Notes: a model not told the origin generated them from the sequence alone. DNA of 32,340 bases from Acidobacteriota bacterium (GCA_009691245.1 SHUM01000003.1:67099-99438); one strand, 5' to 3'. Numbered from the stretch's first letter, positions 1 through 7,841 are shown. A program made the numbers and translations.

Positions 1-653
1 TCCGAGTTGACCTTGGTTACACCGCTCACTTCCGAAGGAGCAATATCAAAATGCCGCGCGCCGCGGCGCGTGATGATCGCCGCGACGCGAGGCAGGAACC
101 ATCCCTTTAGGCGCACGGTGGCGGATTTATCTTTGCCGATGACGTAAATTTTTCTGGTGAGAATGTATTCCGGCTGATTGGTTTTTCCAGACTGAACCAC
201 CAGACAGGCGATCTGTGTCTTGGTCTCCGGATTGGCACCCTCGGCGATGGCGGTAGCCTTTGCCAAAAAATCGCGCCGTTGCTTGGTGTCCAATACGACG
301 GTCTGGTCGGCGCGCGCCGCATCCTTGGAAATATCCATCGGCATCATCATCAGAATCGAGAGGCCGCCTTTTTCAGAGAATTCGAGCGAGTGCTTGCCGA
401 TGACGATCTGATCGCCTTCTTTCAGGCTGCTTTTGCGAATGCGCTGACCATTGAGAAAGGTGCCGTTGAGGCTGTTGAGGTCTTCCACAACGAAGGTGCG
501 CTCTTCCACGGCCACGCGCAGATGGGTTCCGGAGACGGCCAGATTGTCGATGACGATCTCATTGCCCGGCGCACGCCCAACCGTCATGGCCGACTTCTGA
601 ATTGGGTATTCCCTCAGAACCTTCGATTCGTATTTGAGGATTAGCGTCGCCAT
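1..653 (-). CDS. FHA-domain protein (C-terminus beyond window edge)
   Basis: This is a phosphothreonine-recognition protein, probably a cytoplasmic partner of Ser/Thr kinase and phosphatase signalling. Reading from ATG at 653, the N-terminal FHA domain (about residues 18-95) has GRAPGNEIVI, the S-x-x-H core as SGTH, and the signature NSLNGTFLNG. A second FHA-like stretch begins near residue 165 (YVIGKDKSATVRL) and is still open when the gene leaves the window at base 1. An AGAGG-like ribosome site lies just before the ATG. The stop of the PP2C phosphatase gene is only 13 bases upstream on the same strand, so the two are probably co-transcribed and may form a phospho-reader/eraser pair. The domain call is firm. 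The substrate is unknown, and there could be more domains outside the window. Confidence 0.85.
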   Translation of the reverse strand, partial: MATLILKYESKVLREYPIQKSAMTVGRAPGNEIVIDNLAVSGTHLRVAVEERTFVVEDLNSLNGTFLNGQRIRKSSLKEGDQIVIGKHSLEFSEKGGLSILMMMPMDISKDAARADQTVVLDTKQRRDFLAKATAIAEGANPETKTQIACLVVQSGKTNQPEYILTRKIYVIGKDKSATVRLKGWFLPRVAAIITRRGARHFDIAPSEVSGVTKVNS

Positions 654-666
654 CTCTGTTAACCTC

Positions 667-1521
667 TCATTGCTTTTCCAAGCCCAGCCATTTCCTCCAC
701 CCGCTGCTAGGCGATGGCATCATCCGCACGACAATCACGGTGGTATTGTCCTCGCCGCCTTTGTCATTGGCAAGCTCTACCAGCTTGTCGGCGGCCTGCT
801 GCGGATTGGTGATCTGCGCCAGCACGGCGGAAATCTGCTGCTCGGTTACCATGCGCGTCAGTCCATCAGAGCAGAACAGCAATTGATCGCCCGCTCCAAT
901 CCACAGTTCGTCGAGGTCCACCTGCACCGTAGGCTCGGCGCCGAGGGCGCGCAAGATGACGTTGGCCAGGTCGGACTCCTCGGCCTGTTCCACGCTCATC
1001 AATCCCTGCCGTACCTGCTCCATCACCAGAGAATGGTCCTGCGTGAGCTGCTGCAACTGCCGTCCGCGGAAAAGGTAGATGCGGCTGTCGCCCACGTGAG
1101 CGATGCTGAGAATATTTTCTCGAATCTGCCCAGCCACCACGGTCGCACCCATTCCGGCGGTGCTCGCATCTTTCATGGCATGTCCGTAAATGACCTCATT
1201 CGAAATCCGCACGGCGCTGGCCAGACGATTGGTTAATGGCGTGAATTCTTCGCGGTACTCACCAAAGATATCGGTCCGGGAGTTTTTGTGCTGATGGCGG
1301 CAATGCTCAATAATTGATTCCACGCCCATGCGACTGGCCACTTCTCCGGCAGCCTGACCGCCCATGCCGTCGCAGAGCACAAAGAGGTTGACCGGAAGCT
1401 CCACCGCATAGTGGTCTTCGTTATTGGTCCTTATTAGACCCACATCTGATCTTGAACCGACCGCTATCCGCAAACAGCCCCCACGCGCGGCGCCAGGTTC
1501 CATATGCCCGGCACATGCCAC
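667..1521 (-). CDS. PP2C-family Ser/Thr protein phosphatase
   Basis: This is a metal-dependent protein phosphatase of the PrpC/Stp1 type, expected to remove phosphate from Ser/Thr in the cytosol. Family motifs appear in order: VGLIRTNNED (residues 27-36), CDGMGG (50-55, metal-binding Asp51), AHVGDSRIYLF, FCSDGLT and GGEDNTTVIVV near the C-terminus. The length (284 aa) is close to the usual 240-270 plus a short tail ending in WRKWLGLEKQ. There is no membrane segment. The start is uncertain: GTG at 1521 has AGGA seven bases upstream, while an in-frame ATG at 1503 has a weaker site. The gene sits directly before the FHA gene on the same strand, which supports a role opposing a Hanks-type kinase, though no kinase is in view. 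Confidence 0.92.
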   Translation of the reverse strand: MACAGHMEPGAARGGCLRIAVGSRSDVGLIRTNNEDHYAVELPVNLFVLCDGMGGQAAGEVASRMGVESIIEHCRHQHKNSRTDIFGEYREEFTPLTNRLASAVRISNEVIYGHAMKDASTAGMGATVVAGQIRENILSIAHVGDSRIYLFRGRQLQQLTQDHSLVMEQVRQGLMSVEQAEESDLANVILRALGAEPTVQVDLDELWIGAGDQLLFCSDGLTRMVTEQQISAVLAQITNPQQAADKLVELANDKGGEDNTTVIVVRMMPSPSSGWRKWLGLEKQ

Positions 1522-1779
1522 ACGCCAATCCTAGCCGACAAAACTCTACCCGCTGCAGAAAATATTCGGTACTACCAATGCTGGTGGAAGTTTCACCACT
1601 CATTAGCTATCGGCCAGCGACTACCAGTTTGCCATTTTCACGTACCGATTTACCGCAGCTTTGCCGTACTTGATTGTGTACACGAGCAAAGGTTCTGGGT
1701 AGCAGGTTGGATCAAAAATGCGGCTGAGTATGGTCGCTGGGTAGGGCGTAATTTGGATGTTCGCAATCCTCGGGTGGGG

Positions 1780-2052
1780 CTACATCTGCACGACGGATTG
1801 GATGCCGGAGATCTCGAAGCGTTTGCGGCAGCGGGGGTTGGAGCAACCCATCATGTCGTCCTTGCGGACTTTGTAGGATTGAAACTTGGCGAACCGGGCG
1901 CGATCCCTTTCATCGGCGCGTGGCGGTAGTTGTGTCCGTTTCGTGCGCACGGCCCAGCGCAGATGATACTCGGCCTGCTGACGGCAACTGGGGCAGTTCA
2001 GCGTGGCCGGGTAACTCTCTTCGGTCTCGGTGTAGAAATCGCGTTCTTCCAT
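1780..2052 (-). CDS. small zinc-ribbon-like protein, function unknown
   Basis: This is a 90-residue protein that I do not recognise as a named family. It has two cysteine pairs, CPSC at 20-23 and CSNPRC at 70-75, separated by about 46 residues that are strongly basic in the middle (RTKRTQLPPRADERDRARF). This spacing suits a zinc-binding ribbon. I chose the ATG at 2052 (MEERDFYTETEE) because the upstream extension to 2121 reads like untranslated sequence; no strong ribosome site is visible for either. It lies between the PP2C and SAM-hydrolase genes on the same strand, with gaps of 258 and 136 bases, so it may be transcribed alone. An RNA- or DNA-binding or scaffold role is only a guess. Confidence 0.6.
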   Translation of the reverse strand: MEERDFYTETEESYPATLNCPSCRQQAEYHLRWAVRTKRTQLPPRADERDRARFAKFQSYKVRKDDMMGCSNPRCRKRFEISGIQSVVQM

Positions 2053-2188
2053 AAAAATAAATGACGAGTGGCTAGTAACGAATGGAACAGTGGAAACTAT
2101 GAGTGACTTGCGCTGACTCATTACTCATCACGAATCAAGCGGCGCTGTTTTAAGCCAAGTCCATAAGCCCGGCCCTTAAGACAGGGCC

Positions 2189-2995
2189 TTAAGACAGCAC
2201 CACGCCGACTTCGGTTCCTTTCCCGGTGCCGACGGCTTGTGCCGCGGAGGCACGATTCGAGGCGATCTCAATGAAGCCCGCGCTGCCGACAATGGCGAAC
2301 ACCTCGCCTTGGGCGCCCTCGGCGTAGGCCTGCCTGACCTGCGTAACTTCACACTTGCCGACCACAATCTTGAACGGCTTCGGATCGAGTCCAAAGATCT
2401 CCGGTACATCGGCGGGAGTGAGGTTGGTGCGCAGCGTCCCAAAGCGATCCACGTGGATGATCACACCTTTGACCAGCTTTTCGTTCAGGCGCTTGGGCGT
2501 GGGAGGCGCGTAACGAACGTGATCGGTGATGGGCTCGCCAAACTTCTCCGTTTCCACGCGACGGCTCAGCCAGCCCGCCACCGGCGCAAAGATATCGCGG
2601 CCATGAAATGTGTTGCTCACTGGTTCCAGATAGTAGTGAGTCGAAGTAATCGCCCGCACGGTAATGCCTTCTTCTTTGGCGAGAACCACGGAGAGTACGC
2701 CGTTATCGGGGCAGATGAAATGGTAGCGCCCAGCCGTTACCAGCAAGGGACGCCGCGGGGTGCCTACGCCGGGATCGACCACAATCAGGTGAATAGTGCG
2801 CGGCGGAAAATAACTGTATGCCTGAGCCACCGCGTAGGCGGCCTCCATTACGTCATAGGCGCGGATGTCGTGGGTGATGTCCACCAGCTCGGCTTCCGGA
2901 TTGACGTTGAGGATGGCGCCCTTCATGATCCCCACATAGGGATCGCTGGTGCCGAAATCCGTGGTGAGTGTAACGATGCTGCGAGACAAGAGCAC
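2189..2995 (-). CDS. SAM hydroxide adenosyltransferase (DUF62 family)
   Basis: The DUF62 family splits S-adenosylmethionine with water to adenosine and methionine, and is related to fluorinase and chlorinase. Visible hallmarks are TLTTDFGTSDPYVG (residues 9-22), VDPGVGTPRRPL (73-84, with the Asp and Arg of the catalytic set), CPDNGVLS (95-102) and FHGRDIFAP (130-138, with the catalytic His). The second domain contains HVDRFGTLRTNL and GSAGFIEIASN. The length of 268 aa is normal. The start is GTG at 2995, preceded by AGAAGGGAAAG. The hydrolase rather than halogenase assignment rests on the Asp-Arg-His set and on lack of an obvious fluorinase-specific loop, so it is probable but not proved. Its transcription diverges from tpiA. 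Confidence 0.9.
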   Translation of the reverse strand: MLLSRSIVTLTTDFGTSDPYVGIMKGAILNVNPEAELVDITHDIRAYDVMEAAYAVAQAYSYFPPRTIHLIVVDPGVGTPRRPLLVTAGRYHFICPDNGVLSVVLAKEEGITVRAITSTHYYLEPVSNTFHGRDIFAPVAGWLSRRVETEKFGEPITDHVRYAPPTPKRLNEKLVKGVIIHVDRFGTLRTNLTPADVPEIFGLDPKPFKIVVGKCEVTQVRQAYAEGAQGEVFAIVGSAGFIEIASNRASAAQAVGTGKGTEVGVVLS

Positions 2996-3169
2996 CTTTC
3001 CCTTCTGGCCTGAGAACGCGGACTATTTTCGCGAGGATCAATCGCGAGTCAACTCGTGGAGTGAACGCCTCGTCGTGCTTAACCTATTGCCCGGTAGTCA
3101 GCTTTCCCCGGCCTTCCCCAAGAGTCTGAAGCCGATCCTGCCCGCTACCGGCGTCTTCTTAGTGAAATT

Positions 3170-3209
3170 ATCGGAGCGGTGCAGGGAAGTCAAGCCGACG
3201 CGCTCCGAT
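3170..3209. repeat. 9-bp perfect inverted repeat upstream of tpiA promoter
   Basis: ATCGGAGCG at 3170-3178 is matched by its reverse complement CGCTCCGAT at 3201-3209, with a 22-base spacer. Centre-to-centre distance of the arms is 31 bases, about three helical turns. It lies some 45 bases upstream of the -35 box. It could be an operator or a weak transcript-end hairpin; no run of T follows. Confidence 0.4.
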
Positions 3210-3251
3210 TGTTTGCAATGATGGACGCCCGGCGGGAGAATCACAAGCCGG

Positions 3252-3281
3252 TTGCCGATACCGGGAAGATTTACTTATTAT
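3252..3281 (+). promoter_or_regulatory. sigma70-type promoter for tpiA-secG-tRNA-Leu
   Basis: The -35 is TTGCCG (3252-3257) and the -10 is TATTAT (3276-3281), separated by 18 bases. Match to consensus is four and five of six. Transcription would begin near 3288, giving a leader of about 30 bases before the TTG start of tpiA. Confidence 0.5.
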
Positions 3282-3319
3282 GGATTGGCACCACCGGTAT
3301 ACCACATGGGAGAAAGACA

Positions 3320-4096
3320 TTGACTGTGTCCACTAGGAAGCCGGTGATTGCCGGAAACTGGAAAATGTACAAAACCATCGCCGAAGCCGAGGCGTTCTTC
3401 GCCGAGCTGGCTCCGCTGGTGCGGGACGTTGTGCGTGATGGGGAGCATTGCGAGATGGTCATCGCGCCTCCGTTCACCGCGCTCGGCCGTGTCGTGCAGG
3501 CGGCGCGGGCGGCGCATGTTGAGATCAGCGCGCAGGACCTTCACTGGGCGGCGCAGGGGGCGTTCACCGGCGAGGTCTCCGCTGCCATGCTGGTCGAGGC
3601 GGGATGCACATTCACGCTGATTGGCCACTCCGAGCGCCGGCAATTCTTCGGCGAAACCGACGAAACAGTGAATAAAAAATGCCGTGCCGCGCTGGCCGCC
3701 GGACTGTGTCCCATTGTTTGTGTGGGCGAAACGCTGGCCGAGCGCGAGGCTGGCGAGACCGAGGCGGTACTGACCAAACAGCTCGCCGGAGGCTTGGCCG
3801 GGTTGACCGAACTCCAATTCTCTCCTATCATTGTGGCTTACGAGCCGGTATGGGCCATCGGCACGGGCCGAACCGCGACGCCGGACATGGCGCAGGCAGC
3901 ACATGCGTTCATCCGGCAGCGGGTGGCCGCGCAGGTAGCCGCGTCGGCGGCGGACAGCGTGCGGATTCTGTATGGCGGCAGCGTCAAGCCGGACAACATT
4001 CGCGGTTTGATGGCACAGCCGGACATCGACGGCGGCTTGGTGGGCGGCGCCAGTCTGGAAGCGAAATCCTTCGCCGCGCTGGTACATTATAAATAG
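3320..4096 (+). CDS. tpiA: triosephosphate isomerase
   Basis: This enzyme interconverts dihydroxyacetone phosphate and glyceraldehyde 3-phosphate in glycolysis and gluconeogenesis. The catalytic set is complete: AGNWKMYK (Asn13, Lys15 from the TTG start), IGHSERR with the electrophilic His, AYEPVWAIGTG with the catalytic Glu and flexible loop 6, and the phosphate-binding YGGSVKPDN and GGLVGGASL. The length is 258 aa, as usual. I prefer the TTG at 3320: GGAG lies seven bases upstream at 3309-3312 and a promoter ends at 3281. An alternative GTG at 3326 is close; the upstream frame extension is not part of the family. secG follows after 26 bases, a common pairing. Confidence 0.96.
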   Translation: MTVSTRKPVIAGNWKMYKTIAEAEAFFAELAPLVRDVVRDGEHCEMVIAPPFTALGRVVQAARAAHVEISAQDLHWAAQGAFTGEVSAAMLVEAGCTFTLIGHSERRQFFGETDETVNKKCRAALAAGLCPIVCVGETLAEREAGETEAVLTKQLAGGLAGLTELQFSPIIVAYEPVWAIGTGRTATPDMAQAAHAFIRQRVAAQVAASAADSVRILYGGSVKPDNIRGLMAQPDIDGGLVGGASLEAKSFAALVHYK

Positions 4097-4122
4097 TGAG
4101 CAAAAGCTAGAAAGAGATTAAG

Positions 4123-4590
4123 ATGATCGCTTTATTAACCACCATCCATATTTTAACGGCCATCGTGCTGGTCCTGTCCGTCCTGCTGCAGAGCGCTAAA
4201 GGCTCTGACGTGGCGGGGGCCTTCGGCGGGATGGGCAGTCAGGCGGCCTTCGGACCGCGAGGTACGGCGACGTTTCTGTCTAAAGCCACCATCGTGATGG
4301 CGGCGGTGTTCGTGATCACCTCGGTTTCGCTGGTGCGTCTCGGCAGCGACACGGTTGGCGGCGGAGATTCCGTGTTGAGCGAAGAGCCCACCGCGCCAGC
4401 CGCGGCATCTGCCCCGGCAACTCCCATACCGGCTGGAGCGATTCCAACACCTACGGCGACCGTCTCCACAGGGTCCGCCGATGGCAGCCCTGCGCAAACA
4501 GCGCCAGTAGTTCAGAGTATAAAAATTGTGAATCCTCCTGGGGCGCCTCCTGCTCCAACTCTTACCTCCGTTCCGAAAAGCGGGCAGTAG
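4123..4590 (+). CDS. secG: preprotein translocase subunit SecG, with long C-terminal tail
   Basis: SecG is the small accessory subunit of the SecYEG inner-membrane channel. Residues 1-80 show the family pattern: a first membrane helix (about 3-22), [16 protein letters not shown], the conserved loop [16 protein letters not shown], and a second helix (about 56-75). From residue 80 to 155 the protein continues as an Ala/Pro/Thr-rich low-complexity tail with no recognisable domain, making it roughly twice the size of a minimal SecG. Such tails occur in some phyla, and its function here is unknown. It shares the transcript of tpiA and runs toward tRNA-Leu. Confidence 0.93.
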   Translation: MIALLTTIHILTAIVLVLSVLLQSAKGSDVAGAFGGMGSQAAFGPRGTATFLSKATIVMAAVFVITSVSLVRLGSDTVGGGDSVLSEEPTAPAAASAPATPIPAGAIPTPTATVSTGSADGSPAQTAPVVQSIKIVNPPGAPPAPTLTSVPKSGQ

Positions 4591-4717
4591 CACGGAAGAA
4601 TCATCACGTAAACGCCCGTCTTCCTATGGATTTGCGTTACAGGGCAGGCCGGAGAATGGCCGGATTGGGGAAAGTGCCGGTCAGGATGCCGGATGAGTCG
4701 CACAAAGTTTTCCCTTC

Positions 4718-4802
4718 GCGGGAGTGGTGGAATTGGCAGACACACCATCTTGAGGGGGTGGCGCCGCGAGGCGTGGGGGTTCAAATCCCCCCTCCCGCAC
4801 CA
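4718..4802 (+). tRNA. tRNA-Leu(GAG)
   Basis: The acceptor stem pairs GCGGGAG (4718-4724) with CTCCCGC (4792-4798), followed by discriminator A and an encoded CCA (4800-4802). The anticodon stem is CCATC/GGTGG around the loop TTGAGGG, giving anticodon GAG. The long variable arm (GCC GCGA GGC) is typical of class II tRNA-Leu, and the T arm is GGGGG TTCAAAT CCCCC. It lies 127 bases after secG, probably on the same transcript, and is followed by an intrinsic terminator. Confidence 0.96.
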
Positions 4803-4825
4803 AATTTGAGTTGATATTACGTCGT

Positions 4826-4857
4826 CTGAGGTTCGCAACCGTCATCCTCAGTTTTTT
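4826..4857 (+). terminator. Rho-independent terminator after tRNA-Leu
   Basis: CTGAGG (4826-4831) pairs with CCTCAG (4846-4851), and a run of six T follows (4852-4857). Inside the loop GGTT/AACC can form a small extra pairing. Position 24 bases after the tRNA fits the end of the tpiA-secG-tRNA unit. Confidence 0.65.
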
Positions 4858-4939
4858 CAGAGAGTGGCGGGAACCGTTTTTTTTCTTTGTTTTTTGATTG
4901 TATGCCAAGCCGCTAGTTTAGGCGCGTGTACTTTTACAG

Positions 4940-4968
4940 TCGCCAGCAGCAGCGGAACCAGCTATACT
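4940..4968 (+). promoter_or_regulatory. candidate promoter for rpmH operon
   Basis: The -10 is TATACT (4963-4968). Seventeen bases upstream is TCGCCA (4940-4945), four of six matches to the -35 consensus. Transcription would start about 74 bases before rpmH. A T-rich tract precedes it (4868-4895). The call rests on sequence alone. Confidence 0.4.
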
Positions 4969-5048
4969 GAATGTTTCGGGTCAATCGGGCGGGAAAAACT
5001 GTGCCGCCCTTCGCCCTCCAGGCCAATTTGTAGAAACGAGCAAGAATC

Positions 5049-5204
5049 ATGCCCAAGAGAACTTTTCAACCTAACCGCAGGAAGCGCGCCAAGACGCACG
5101 GGTTTCGTATCCGCATGCGGACCCCGGGCGGCAGGAAAGTCCTGGCGCGGCGGCGCGCGCAGGGCCGTAAGCGCCTGACGGTTTCCGACCCCAAGAGCAC
5201 CTAG
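5049..5204 (+). CDS. rpmH: 50S ribosomal protein L34
   Basis: This is a 51-residue, highly basic ribosomal protein of the large subunit. It begins [20 protein letters not shown] and contains the conserved [21 protein letters not shown] core. The family is usually 44-46 residues; the few extra ones are the tail TVSDPKST. The start at ATG 5049 is set by the family sequence; the ribosome site is weak. It opens the conserved rpmH-rnpA-yidD-yidC-khpB block, which in many bacteria lies near the origin of replication. No dnaA or DnaA-box cluster is seen just upstream here, where a tRNA gene occupies that place. Confidence 0.97.
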   Translation: MPKRTFQPNRRKRAKTHGFRIRMRTPGGRKVLARRRAQGRKRLTVSDPKST

Positions 5205-5316
5205 TGCTTGCGTAATGCTGTCCCTGCGTGTTTCCTGTAGTTGATGATGGGAATCACCTTGGCATACCGGCTTGGGGCAGACGAACGTGGAGCGGCCAAC
5301 TCGCTTGAATCATCCT

Positions 5317-5769
5317 ATGCCCTCCGCAAATCCCGGCCCACAGGCAGCGCCACGGCCAACCCCAGGGATGGCCAGTGGTGTTTCCGTGGTTTTTCCAGCG
5401 GCGGCTCATTTGACGCGCACAGCCGACTATCGCCGTGTATATGACCACGGCACCCGGCGGCAATATGGCTGGTTGATGGCCTTCATCCTAAAAACGGGAA
5501 GTCCGGTCAGCCGCGTGGGCCTCACGCTTCCCAGCCGCTTCGGGAACGCCGTGAAACGCAATCGGATGAAGCGCCGCTTGCGCCACGGTATTGCCGCTTG
5601 CATGAATGACTTGCCCGCGGGCTGGGACATCGTGCTGCATCCGCGCACGGCCGGGTTGACCTTGGATTTTGACGAGCTGATAACCACGCTGAGGCGTTTA
5701 TTTTCATACTGCGCGAAGACCGCGCCATTCGCGTCCTCGGTGGGGCGCCCGGCAGCCGATGCAAAATGA
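5317..5769 (+). CDS. rnpA: ribonuclease P protein component
   Basis: RnpA is the protein subunit that helps RNase P RNA mature tRNA 5' ends. The core starts with FPAAAHLTRTADYRRVYDHG, continues with SRVGLTLPSRFGNAVKRNRMKRRLRH (the family RNR motif is here), and ends with a C-terminal stretch rich in small residues. The start is uncertain: ATG 5317 is used here, but TTG 5272 and ATG 5368 are in frame, and none has a clear ribosome site. Everything before the FPAAAHL core looks non-conserved. The TGA stop (5767-5769) overlaps the ATG of a 20-codon ORF leading into yidD, which suggests coupled translation. Confidence 0.93.
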   Translation: MPSANPGPQAAPRPTPGMASGVSVVFPAAAHLTRTADYRRVYDHGTRRQYGWLMAFILKTGSPVSRVGLTLPSRFGNAVKRNRMKRRLRHGIAACMNDLPAGWDIVLHPRTAGLTLDFDELITTLRRLFSYCAKTAPFASSVGRPAADAK

Positions 5770-5828
5770 TTGACTGGCTGTCGTTCGCGCTCAGTCTTTG
5801 GTTTGCTGGGTTGCACGTAGGCATATGA
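5766..5828 (+). CDS. 20-residue hydrophobic mini-ORF linking rnpA and yidD
   Basis: The reading frame from ATG 5766 to TGA 5826-5828 encodes MIDWLSFALSLWFAGLHVGI. Its ATG overlaps the rnpA stop as ATGA, and its own TGA overlaps the yidD ATG at 5825 as ATGA. The peptide is hydrophobic enough to span a membrane once and contains two Trp. No ribosome site precedes it, so translation would depend on re-initiation after rnpA. It may be a real small membrane protein, a coupling device whose product is irrelevant, or chance. No family is recognised. Confidence 0.35.
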   Translation: MIDWLSFALSLWFAGLHVGI

Positions 5829-6043
5829 AAATGCTGAAGACCTTGATCCTCGCGGCACTGAAGTTTTACAAGGGCGCGCTGTCGCAGACGATGTTCGCGG
5901 CCTGCAAGTATCATCCGACCTGCTCGTGCTACGCGATGGATGCCGTGGAGAAGTACGGCCCGGCGAAAGGCTTGTGGATGGCCGCTGGCCGCGTACTGCG
6001 CTGCCGTCCGTTTCATCCCGGCGGATTTGATCCGGTGGTTTAG
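5825..6043 (+). CDS. yidD: membrane insertion efficiency factor YidD
   Basis: YidD is a small peripheral membrane protein that assists YidC-dependent insertion. The 72-residue product has an amphipathic N-terminus (MLKTLILAALKFYKGALS), the Cys-containing signature YHPTCSCYAMDAVEKYG, and the C-terminal RCRPFHPGGFDPV. All these are family hallmarks. The ATG at 5825 gives the expected length; the longer frame from TTG 5798 is not conserved. The start overlaps the stop of the mini-ORF by the ATGA pattern, and yidC follows after 16 bases. Confidence 0.95.
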   Translation: MKMLKTLILAALKFYKGALSQTMFAACKYHPTCSCYAMDAVEKYGPAKGLWMAAGRVLRCRPFHPGGFDPVV

Positions 6044-6059
6044 CAGATCATTCAAACTC

Positions 6060-7793
6060 ATGGCTAAAAAAGAACTCAGTCCCGAGATGCGTGTTGTCCT
6101 GGCGTTCGGGCTTTCGCTGCTCATCCTGTTGATCTCGCGGCCGCTGCTGGTGCGCGATACTCCTCCCGAGGAGAAGCCGGCGACGACGGCGGAAAGCGCG
6201 ACGACGGAGATCCCCGCAACCACGCCGGAAGCTTCTCCCGAACCCGCTTCGTCATCCGCTTCCACATTGCCACCCGGCACCCTGAAGCAAGGGGAGCGTG
6301 AAGAGACCATCACCGTGGTGGGCGATCTCTATCGCGTCGAGTTCTCCACGCGTGGTGGCGCGGTGAAAAGCTGGAAGCTCAACAATTTCAAGGATGAAGA
6401 AAAGAATCAGCTCGACCTGGTCAGCGAAGCCGCCGCCAAGTTCGGCGATCCGCTCAGCCTGTGGGTCTCCGACGCCGGCGTCCGCCAGGAGGCCGGTCGC
6501 GCGATCTATCTGGCGACCTCGTCCAAAGGCTCGGCGCAGGGCGAACTGAAAGCTCCGGTCACGCTGACCTTTGAGTTTGCCAACCAGCGGCTCGCCGTGC
6601 GCAAACAGTTCACCTTCGCGCCGGACAGTTATGTGGTGGGCGTTGAATCAGAAGTCTCCATTGGCGGCACCCCGCAGGCCCACCAAATTGCATGGCCGGG
6701 CAGCTTCGGCGATTCTCACGACATTCAGGTAACCGGAATTCAGGCCGCGGTGGCTTACCTGGAGAATGAAAAAGTCGTCCACGTGCTTCCGAAAAATGTG
6801 GAGGGTGAAGAAAAGTCTGTAATAGGCGCGTTTCCCTTCGCAGCTATTCAGGACCACTTCTTTACAGCGGCGTTTCTTCCTAACCAGGCCAACCAGGACG
6901 GACAGAGAAGTCTGCGCGTCAGCGCGCTGAAGAGCGAGATCAAGCTACCCACGCGCGAAGACCCGGTTCCCGCCGTAGGATTAGCCGTGGGCAACGGTGC
7001 CGGCGCGGCGAACCGCTTGCGGCTGTTTGTCGGTCCCAAGGATTCGCGCATTCTGCCGGGAGTTGATGCGTCCCTCGGTCCCCTGATCGACTACGGGTGG
7101 TTCACGGTGATCGCCAAGCCGCTTTATCTGGGGCTGCGCTGGATACACGACAACATCGTGGCCAATTACGGCTGGGCCATTATCCTGTTTACCGTGGTCA
7201 TCAATTTGTTGATGATCCCGCTGAAGCTCTCCAGCCTGCGCTCGGCGCGCAAGATGCAGTTGATTGCGCCGCAGTTGCGCGCGATTCAGGACAAGTACAA
7301 GAACCTCAAGATGAAGGATCCCAAGCGCCAGCAGATGTCGCAGGAGACCATGCAGCTTTACCAGAAGCATGGCGTGAATCCTGTGGGCGGATGCCTGCCC
7401 ATGCTGATCCAACTGCCCTTCCTGATCGGCTTCTATAATGTGCTGCGCTCCAGCATTGAGATGCGCCACGCCGCGTGGATCGCGCCCTGGATCACCGATC
7501 TGTCCGCACCGGAGGACATGGCCATCCGTTTGCTGCCGCTGTTGATGTGCGGAACGCAATTCGCCCTGCAAAAGCTGACACCGACCCCGGCCGCCGATCC
7601 CATGCAGCAGAAGATCATGATGTTCATGCCCGTGATGATGCTGTTCTTTTTCTGGAGCATGTCCACCGGATTGGTGCTTTACTGGACTACGGGAAACCTG
7701 GTGGGAATCGCTCAACAGACTTACTTCAACCGTACAGAACTAAAGAGCGAGATCGAGGCCAAGCAGGCCGCCAAGAAAAAGCGAGGAACTTAA
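6060..7793 (+). CDS. yidC: membrane protein insertase YidC
   Basis: YidC inserts and folds inner-membrane proteins, with or without SecYEG. The 577-residue protein has the Gram-negative layout: an N-terminal membrane helix (about residues 10-27), a Pro/Ala/Thr/Ser-rich linker, a large periplasmic domain (about 75-335), then the conserved five-helix insertase core. In the core are FTVVINLLMIPLKLSSLRSARKMQ (with the substrate-contacting Arg), the coiled cytoplasmic hairpin MKDPKRQQMSQETMQLYQKHGVNP, GGCLPMLIQLPFLIGFYNVL and WSMSTGLVLYWTTGNLVGIAQQ. It ends in a basic tail (KQAAKKKRGT). The ATG at 6060 gives the family start; an upstream extension in frame overlaps yidD and is a shadow. Confidence 0.97.
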   Translation: MAKKELSPEMRVVLAFGLSLLILLISRPLLVRDTPPEEKPATTAESATTEIPATTPEASPEPASSSASTLPPGTLKQGEREETITVVGDLYRVEFSTRGGAVKSWKLNNFKDEEKNQLDLVSEAAAKFGDPLSLWVSDAGVRQEAGRAIYLATSSKGSAQGELKAPVTLTFEFANQRLAVRKQFTFAPDSYVVGVESEVSIGGTPQAHQIAWPGSFGDSHDIQVTGIQAAVAYLENEKVVHVLPKNVEGEEKSVIGAFPFAAIQDHFFTAAFLPNQANQDGQRSLRVSALKSEIKLPTREDPVPAVGLAVGNGAGAANRLRLFVGPKDSRILPGVDASLGPLIDYGWFTVIAKPLYLGLRWIHDNIVANYGWAIILFTVVINLLMIPLKLSSLRSARKMQLIAPQLRAIQDKYKNLKMKDPKRQQMSQETMQLYQKHGVNPVGGCLPMLIQLPFLIGFYNVLRSSIEMRHAAWIAPWITDLSAPEDMAIRLLPLLMCGTQFALQKLTPTPAADPMQQKIMMFMPVMMLFFFWSMSTGLVLYWTTGNLVGIAQQTYFNRTELKSEIEAKQAAKKKRGT

Positions 7794-7841
7794 ATAGTAG
7801 AACCAGAGTTAGAAACCAAGTTTGAAAACAGGTTAAATTTC

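Larger units (their letters stand above)
2996..3319. other. divergent intergenic region between DUF62 gene and tpiA
   Basis: This 324-base stretch separates the divergent DUF62 gene and tpiA. I see no credible gene in it. It holds a 9-base inverted repeat (3170-3209) and a sigma70-type promoter for tpiA (3252-3281), listed separately. The reading frame of tpiA is open back to 3179, but that extension would start upstream of the promoter and lacks family similarity. Confidence 0.6.

Noticed and set aside
3278-4087. 269-codon minus-strand ORF opposite tpiA
   Set aside because: tpiA on the plus strand has a complete catalytic set, so the antisense frame is a shadow.
4512-4838. Minus-strand ORF containing GRGDLNPHASRRHP
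   Set aside because: It is the antisense translation of the tRNA-Leu gene. This peptide is often misannotated as a hypothetical protein.
4864-5178. 104-codon ORF overlapping rpmH
   Set aside because: rpmH in another frame is certain; this frame has no family likeness and crosses the promoter region.
6981-7715. 244-codon minus-strand ORF opposite yidC
   Set aside because: It is an antisense shadow with His/Gln-rich composition and no family features.
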